Assembly: GCA_910578555.1 (NCBI GenBank)
Contig: CAJTPS010000003.1
Coordinates: forward strand, 231,081-249,422
DNA length: 18,342 nt
Direction: 5' to 3'
Source: an uncultured Lachnospiraceae bacterium
GTDB lineage: Bacteria > Bacillota > Clostridia > Lachnospirales > Lachnospiraceae
Below are positions 14,783 through 18,342 of the stretch, one piece after another. The notes beneath the pieces were generated by a model. That model was not told the DNA's origin and made no database searches. It was given only the letters and a program-made list of their open reading frames with translations. Numbering within the stretch: position 1 is the stretch's first letter; each line of letters opens with the position of its first letter. Both the position numbers and the translations under genes were made by a program.

Positions 14783-14826
14783 AAACAGACAGGACGGCGC
14801 ATTGTGTGGCAGTTCCTGTCTGTTTT
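14783..14826. terminator. Bidirectional terminator between lysC and the LUD gene
   Basis: AAACAGACAGGA (14783-14794) and TCCTGTCTGTTT (14814-14825) are a perfect 12-bp stem around a 19-nt loop. On the plus strand TTTT (14823-14826) ends it. On the minus strand the stem is followed by a T-rich tract (complement of 14772-14780), so it can stop transcription from both convergent genes. Confidence 0.8.
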
Positions 14827-14862
14827 GCATACAGATATTCCGGAAAAAAGAGGACCGGTATG

Positions 14863-15498
14863 TTAATAGCCGAGCGGTTCCCCGACCAGATATACCTTGA
14901 TTCTTCCTGTGTGTCCGCTTCTTCTTGTCACAACGATCTGATTACAGAAGCATTCCGGTGAAAGACAGTTATGGCAGGTCCCGGTTGCGGCACAGGGAAG
15001 ATTCCTGCTCAGCCGTATGGCGTTCGCCGGGGAAGCCATATTGCGGACTCTGGAAATGCCGCTTTCCACGTCTGTGACGACCTTATTCATGCCGACTACG
15101 AGAATGACATGGCGCGGGCCCTGGATCAGACATGCGACGCGGTTGCCGTTGCCGTCGATGTTGATCAGCTCGCCGTCTAGTGTGATGGCATTGCTGCTCA
15201 TCAGGTAGTAATCGGCAAGAACCGTCCGGGCATAGAGCGCGCGGGATTCCTCCGGATCTTTGGCGGCGGCGCGGTCGATCAGCTCGTATGCGCCGTTATG
15301 TACGCCTTCCAGGAGACCCGATTCCTTGATGCTTTCGCTGCCGCCCCAGCTGATGACAGAACCCTCGGGTATGGAATGAAGAATAGATTGCGTGCACGTG
15401 TCGGCGGTTTCGAAATAGAAACCTTCCATATTGCGTCTGGCCAGATTTTTGATTATCGTATCAGCCTGTTTTGCAAGAGCAGTCAGTTTGTGTGACAT
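14863..15498 (-). CDS. LUD domain protein (LutC-like lactate utilisation family)
   Basis: The 211-residue soluble protein matches the LUD family related to LutC/YkgG. It has the N-terminal helix with NLARRNMEGFYFET, the glycine-rich SWGGSESIKESGL (about 50-62), SSNAITLDGELINIDGNGNRV (101-121) and VGMNKVVTDVESGISRVR. A C-terminal Cys cluster (C169, C175, C178, C183, C185) resembles that of stand-alone LUD proteins. Family members are linked to lactate oxidation by LutABC, but no lutA or lutB neighbours are visible, so substrate and partner are unknown. The ATG is supported by GGAGGT 7 nt upstream on the minus strand. It is convergent with lysC and has its own promoter and a small GCGCAC/GTGCGC hairpin (15516-15536) in the leader. 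Confidence 0.85.
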   Translation of the reverse strand: MSHKLTALAKQADTIIKNLARRNMEGFYFETADTCTQSILHSIPEGSVISWGGSESIKESGLLEGVHNGAYELIDRAAAKDPEESRALYARTVLADYYLMSSNAITLDGELINIDGNGNRVACLIQGPRHVILVVGMNKVVTDVESGISRVRNMASPANAIRLSRNLPCAATGTCHNCLSPECFCNQIVVTRRSGHTGRIKVYLVGEPLGY

Positions 15499-15573
15499 GT
15501 ATTACCTCCGTTTCCGCGCACATTTTCGACGTGCGCTGTACATTTTTTTGATGTTTACGCTGAAATTTCTTTC

Positions 15574-15603
15574 AGTATACCATTTTAAGAGAAAAGTGTG
15601 CAA
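15574..15603 (-). promoter_or_regulatory. Promoter of the LUD gene
   Basis: On the minus strand, TTGCAC (15603-15598), an 18-nt spacer and TATACT (15579-15574) with an extended -10 TGG lie about 80 bp upstream of the ATG. A 6-bp hairpin (15516-15521 with 15531-15536) lies between promoter and binding site. Confidence 0.5.
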
Positions 15604-15752
15604 GACCGCATACTTTTCATGTGTTACATACTACAGTTTTTAAAGATTTAGGTGGAATTAACTGTTAAATATAGAAAAAGAATATAAAAATGAGATAATT
15701 TGTATAAAATGGAAATAAAATGAAAAAAATTAATTTTTTTTATAGAAAAGTG

Positions 15753-15781
15753 TTGACAAATCTGGAGCGGGTAGATATAAT
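15753..15781 (+). promoter_or_regulatory. Perfect consensus promoter of the orphan RNA gene
   Basis: TTGACA (15753-15758), exactly 17 nt, then TATAAT (15776-15781). The ~30 bp before it are almost pure A/T in short runs (15721-15750), like an UP element of a stable-RNA promoter. No coding frame follows at a usable distance. Confidence 0.85.
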
Positions 15782-15787
15782 AAAAAC

Positions 15788-16090
15788 ATAAACAAGAACA
15801 ATTCATATAGATACTCTAAAGAAAAGGAGGTACGGTCCACCGAAAACATAATCTGAAATCCATTTAAAGTACAAATGAATAAGGAACCAATGACAAAGCA
15901 AAGAGAACGTAGTCGAGTACATAAGAAAAAGTAACGGATCACAGAAGAAGAGAGAATAAGACGTTACAGTATATGCATACGAAAGAGAAGTGGAAAGAGT
16001 ACGAAAGAAAAATGGAGGTATGGACCATTGGATAGTGTAGTTTAGAAGCGGGTATTAATTCCGGAAGGATTAGTACCCGCTTCGATTTTT
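15788..16090 (+). ncRNA. Candidate stand-alone non-coding RNA, about 300 nt
   Basis: The unit is bounded by a perfect promoter and a strong terminator, with no convincing coding frame between. The longest plausible frame starting at an ATG near 15874 is about 19 codons and has no binding site. The RNA is purine-rich, with GGAGGT at 15826-15831 and 16014-16019. GGTCCA (15834-15839) can pair with TGGACC (16021-16026), bringing the two ends together. It does not look like tmRNA (no tRNA-like end or tag frame), RNase P RNA, SRP RNA or 6S RNA. The LUD gene is divergent, and the glycosidase downstream is separated by the terminator. I do not know its function. An A-rich near-repeat of about 20 nt (15978-15998 and 15999-16019) also lies within it. 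Confidence 0.5.
16045..16090 (+). terminator. Strong intrinsic terminator of the orphan RNA gene
   Basis: GAAGCGGGTA (16045-16054) pairs with TACCCGCTTC (16074-16083), and the stem continues inward with mostly A-T and G-T pairs to about 17 bp around a 5-nt loop (16062-16066). TTTTT at 16086-16090 completes it. Beyond it, 16091-16262 holds no gene or motif that I can support, apart from weak -10-like boxes near 16206-16216. Confidence 0.85.
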
Positions 16091-16262
16091 GCTGCAAAAA
16101 CGGGTGGCAAGGGACGGGCATACCCATTGCGGCATTGCATGTAGTTCGGATCAGGACAGTATGAGAGAAAAATAAAAATGTATGGCATATTTCCTAAAAA
16201 TAGGTTATAGTATACTTGCTACATACTATATCTTGTATGCTGGCACACAACAGGAGAAAACC

Positions 16263-16406
16263 GTGAAGAAAACAATCATGATAAATTTTCTTCGTACACA
16301 TTGTTTATGTCGTGGAAACGGCATGACGGAAAGAATGAAAATATGGGAAAATTATTTCACGAAAGAAACAGATATTCGGATGACGAATACGAAAATGAAG
16401 AATTAG
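16263..16406 (+). CDS. Possible 47-codon upstream reading frame overlapping the glycosidase start
   Basis: AGGAG (16252-16256) lies 6 nt before a GTG at 16263, the best ribosome binding site in this stretch. The frame runs to TAG at 16404-16406 and overlaps the glycosidase start in another frame. The peptide (MKKTIMINFLRTHCLC...) is basic and has no recognisable family. It may be a translated coupling peptide or chance; a sequence error joining it to the glycosidase is another possibility. Confidence 0.25.
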   Translation: MKKTIMINFLRTHCLCRGNGMTERMKIWENYFTKETDIRMTNTKMKN

Positions 16407-17842
16407 AGAATGAGGAACTCGAGGAAGAAAGCTTTGAGGATGACAATGCAGATGAGGTGAATGAGGCGGAAGCGCCGGATGAGGAACAGGCGGAGGACGA
16501 CGAGGAAGAGGACGATGAGTATTACGAAGAGGATGAGGAGATGGACCGACGTACTTATCGGAGACGCAGAAGAATCCGTAACCAGGTTATATCCTATGCG
16601 GTTGTGCTGGCCTTGCTGGCAGCGCTCATTGCAGGAGGCGTATTCGCGGGCAGCAAGGTGGCTCATATTGTGAAGGAGAAGAAGGCGGCCAGGGAACAGG
16701 AAGAGATGAAGGCGCAGATTCAGGCGGAGCAGGAAGCGGAGGATGCGCATGATGTGGTGATTGCCGCGCCTGAGCCTGTGGAGGAAGAACCGGAGGCTGA
16801 TCCACTTGAAGAGGTGGTGGAATCGTCTATTTCAACGATGCCGCTGGAGGACAAGGTGGCCGGACTGTTTATCGTGACGCCGGAGGCACTTACGGGTGTC
16901 AGTACGGCTACACAGGCAGGCGAAGGAACACAGGAGGCGCTGAATAAGTGGGGCATCGGCGGACTGATATATTTTGATAAAAATATAAAGGACAGAGAAC
17001 AGATTATGGAGATGCTGTCCAGCACAGTCTCTAAAAGCAAATACCCGATCTTTCTGGCGGTAGATGAGGAGGGTGGTTCCGTCAGCAGAGTGGCGAAGAG
17101 CGGGATCGATGTGGTACAGATAGATGATATGGCGGCGATCGGAGAGACGGGGGATACGACGCAGGCACATGAGGCCGGGCTCGCGATCGGAAATTATCTG
17201 AAGGAGTTGGGCTTTAATCTGGATTTTGCACCGGTAGCGGATGTGGCAGGTTCCGGTGAGAGTGTCATGGGAGACCGGGTGTTTGGATCGGATGCGCAGC
17301 TGGTGGGCGACATGGTTTCTAATCTGGTTGAAGGTATTGAAGGGACCGGCGTCAGTTCCTGCCTGAAGCACTTTCCGGGAATCGGGGCAACGGAAGAGGA
17401 CACCCATGACGGCAGGGTAGAGACGGAGAAGACGTTAGATGAGATGCGCAGCCTGGATTTTGTCCCGTTTAAGGCAGGCATAGAGGCCGGAGCGGATTTT
17501 GTTATGGTCAGTCATATTACGGTGGCTTCACTGGAGGAAACCGTGCCTTCATCAATGTCTAAGACAATTATGACAGATGTGCTGAGGGACGAACTGGGCT
17601 TTCAGGGAATCATCATAACAGATGCGATGAACATGAGCGCGATCACGGAATATTATACCACTGAGGAGGCGGCTGTTATGGCGATCCAGGGGGGCGCAGA
17701 CATGCTGCTCATGCCGGACGACTTTGAGAAAGCTTACGATGCGGTACTGACGGCCGTAAAGGACGGTACGATCACGGAGGAGCGGATTGACGAATCCCTG
17801 AAACGTATTTACCGGGTCAAATACAAAGACAGAATAGAGTAG
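16343..17842 (+). CDS. Membrane-anchored family 3 glycoside hydrolase, NagZ-like
   Basis: The 499-residue protein has three parts. An extremely acidic N-terminal segment (about 12-66, mostly Glu/Asp) comes first. A basic patch (RRTYRRRRRIR, about 69-79) precedes a membrane helix (about 82-104). After a charged linker, a family 3 glycosidase domain runs from about residue 160. KHFPGIGATEEDTHDG (K342, H343, D353, H355) and ITDAMNMSAI (nucleophile D427) are the NagZ-type motifs, including the Asp-His dyad typical of beta-N-acetylglucosaminidases. The topology implied is N-in with the enzyme outside, acting on peptidoglycan or related N-acetylglucosamine glycans. The start is uncertain: ATG 16343 has only a weak GGAAAG, and ATG 16307 and TTG 16301 are in frame with none. 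The gene ends before the tRNA promoter. Confidence 0.85.
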   Translation: MGKLFHERNRYSDDEYENEELENEELEEESFEDDNADEVNEAEAPDEEQAEDDEEEDDEYYEEDEEMDRRTYRRRRRIRNQVISYAVVLALLAALIAGGVFAGSKVAHIVKEKKAAREQEEMKAQIQAEQEAEDAHDVVIAAPEPVEEEPEADPLEEVVESSISTMPLEDKVAGLFIVTPEALTGVSTATQAGEGTQEALNKWGIGGLIYFDKNIKDREQIMEMLSSTVSKSKYPIFLAVDEEGGSVSRVAKSGIDVVQIDDMAAIGETGDTTQAHEAGLAIGNYLKELGFNLDFAPVADVAGSGESVMGDRVFGSDAQLVGDMVSNLVEGIEGTGVSSCLKHFPGIGATEEDTHDGRVETEKTLDEMRSLDFVPFKAGIEAGADFVMVSHITVASLEETVPSSMSKTIMTDVLRDELGFQGIIITDAMNMSAITEYYTTEEAAVMAIQGGADMLLMPDDFEKAYDAVLTAVKDGTITEERIDESLKRIYRVKYKDRIE

Positions 17843-17899
17843 AAGAGAGCACGAGAAAACAAAAAAGTTGCAAAAAAATCAAAAATTTAGAAAAATCTG

Positions 17900-17928
17900 T
17901 TGACAGGGAAAAATGTATATAGTATACT
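17900..17928 (+). promoter_or_regulatory. Promoter of tRNA-Gly
   Basis: TTGACA (17900-17905), 17-nt spacer, TATACT (17923-17928), preceded by A-tracts (17862-17895) that resemble an UP element. It lies about 40 bp upstream of the mature tRNA. Confidence 0.8.
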
Positions 17929-17968
17929 ATCACTTGTCCGAGCGATACAGAAGCCGGACAGATGATAT

Positions 17969-18041
17969 GCGCGAGTGGCTCAGTTGGTGGAGCACGACCT
18001 TGCCAAGGTCGGGGTCGCGGGTTCGAGTCCCGTCTCGCGCT
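17969..18041 (+). tRNA. tRNA-Gly (anticodon GCC)
   Basis: The 73-nt cloverleaf has acceptor arms GCGCGAG (17969-17975) and CTCGCGC (18034-18040) with discriminator T. The D stem is GCTC/GAGC. Anticodon stem CGACC/GGTCG encloses TTGCCAA with anticodon GCC at 18002-18004. The T arm is GCGGG/CCCGT around TTCGAGT. CCA is not encoded. It reads GGC and GGT glycine codons. It stands alone with its own promoter and terminator. Confidence 0.97.
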
Positions 18042-18053
18042 TAGTCCTAAACG

Positions 18054-18081
18054 ATATCCGGAGATCTTCCGGATATTTTTT
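18054..18081 (+). terminator. Intrinsic terminator of tRNA-Gly
   Basis: ATATCCGGA (18054-18062) and TCCGGATAT (18068-18076) form a perfect 9-bp stem with a 5-nt loop, followed by a T run (18076-18081). Confidence 0.88.
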
Positions 18082-18106
18082 GTTTACAGTTACATTTGAT
18101 TAGATA

Positions 18107-18271
18107 TCATGTGTTATTGATTCTTTTGACATGATAGTCGTAGATCCGTTCGAGCCGTTTCTGCGCAAATTGATACATCTTTTCAAGCTCTAATGCATTA
18201 TCAGTGAGAAACATCCGGCATATGTTTCCCCTCAGCATAGCAGACTCTTCATGTGCTTCCTTTATATCCAT
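18107..18271 (-). CDS. Small 54-residue protein of unknown function
   Basis: On the minus strand GGGAGGT (18285-18279) lies 7 nt before an ATG at 18271, a near-ideal initiation site. The frame runs 54 codons to TGA at 18107-18109. The product (MDIKEAHEESAMLRGN...) is mixed-charge and probably helical, with one Cys (C18), several aromatics in the second half (MYQFAQKRLERIYDYH) and no signal or membrane helix. I do not recognise a family. Its start overlaps the 3' end of the upstream partial gene by 23 bp, which suggests translational coupling in one transcript. It ends 26 bp before the tRNA terminator, from the opposite side. Confidence 0.65.
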   Translation of the reverse strand: MDIKEAHEESAMLRGNICRMFLTDNALELEKMYQFAQKRLERIYDYHVKRINNT

Positions 18272-18342
18272 CCGATTCACCTCCCTTCAGTCTGAAATCA
18301 AGCCCCTTGTGCATGTAACCTAACAGGGCGTTATAGTTATCC
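18249..18342 (-). CDS. C-terminal tail of an unidentified protein, possibly a reverse transcriptase
   Basis: On the minus strand only one frame is open from the window edge, running 30 residues to TGA at 18249-18251; the other two have early stops. The visible DNYNALLGYMHKGLDFRLKG loosely resembles the N-x-Y-L-G-x-x-K-H tail seen at the end of bacterial reverse transcriptases, including diversity-generating ones. The match is short and could be chance. The 5' part lies beyond the window. It overlaps the start of the 54-residue gene by 23 bp. Confidence 0.35.
   Translation of the reverse strand, partial: DNYNALLGYMHKGLDFRLKGGESDGYKGST

Noticed and set aside
15788..16090. Known housekeeping RNA (tmRNA, SRP, RNase P, 6S)
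   Set aside because: None of their conserved cores or tRNA-like ends are present, and the body is A- and purine-rich.
15730..16127. Two minus-strand reading frames of 60-70 codons across the RNA gene
   Set aside because: Their products are low-complexity or hydrophobic without family resemblance, they have no ribosome binding sites, and they run against a perfect plus-strand promoter and terminator.
1..18342. CRISPR array, prophage or conjugation genes
   Set aside because: No regularly spaced repeats and no phage, integrase, relaxase or secretion genes are seen in the window.

Overview
The window looks like core chromosome of a Lachnospiraceae-type (Clostridia) gut anaerobe. The reasons are medium GC content, AGGAGG-type ribosome binding sites, Gram-positive intrinsic terminators, consensus sigma-A promoters, and protein families typical of that group: a cytosolic PAS hybrid kinase with a characteristic N-terminal domain, a PheB-like ACT protein in front of hom, and a LUD protein with a Cys-rich tail. 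The genus cannot be fixed from sequence reading alone.

Layout. 1-327: the 3' end of an unrecognised gene that carries a Cys-containing hexapeptide tandem repeat. 422-3093: a cN-I-type 5'-nucleotidase followed 2 bp later by one long frame that joins a complete SfsA domain to a complete MutY adenine glycosylase. 3223-4248: a family 2 glycosyltransferase, convergent with a PAP2-type membrane phosphatase (4245-4994, minus) whose stop codon overlaps that of the glycosyltransferase. 5259-6227 (minus): a lipid/diacylglycerol kinase, divergent from glyA (6442-7680). 7978-11124: a 1048-residue soluble hybrid histidine kinase with its own promoter and a strongly folded leader. 11582-14643: an amino-acid operon encoding PheB-like ACT protein, homoserine dehydrogenase and aspartokinase. 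It follows a small palindromic element and a foldable leader, and ends at a bidirectional terminator shared with a convergent LUD gene (14863-15498, minus). 15499-16342 has no convincing long gene. It holds a perfect TTGACA-17-TATAAT promoter with an AT-rich upstream tract and, about 300 nt later, a strong terminator, so it looks like a stand-alone non-coding RNA gene. 16343-17842: a membrane-anchored NagZ-like family 3 glycosidase with a very acidic cytoplasmic tail. 17969-18041: tRNA-Gly(GCC) with its own promoter and terminator. 18107-18342 (minus): a 54-codon gene and, overlapping its start, the tail of a gene that weakly resembles the C-terminus of a reverse transcriptase.

How the genes fit together. 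The phosphatase and kinase could act on opposite sides of lipid phosphate turnover. Hom and LysC are the aspartate-family branch enzymes, each with ACT domains, and an ACT protein precedes them. GlyA supplies glycine and one-carbon units. The 5'-nucleotidase and SfsA-MutY are nucleotide and DNA maintenance functions.

The observations most worth follow-up are the orphan RNA gene (15753-16090), the SfsA-MutY fusion, the folded leader of the hybrid kinase, the 163-bp element with inverted ends at 11245-11407, and the possible reverse-transcriptase-linked small gene at the right edge next to the tRNA.
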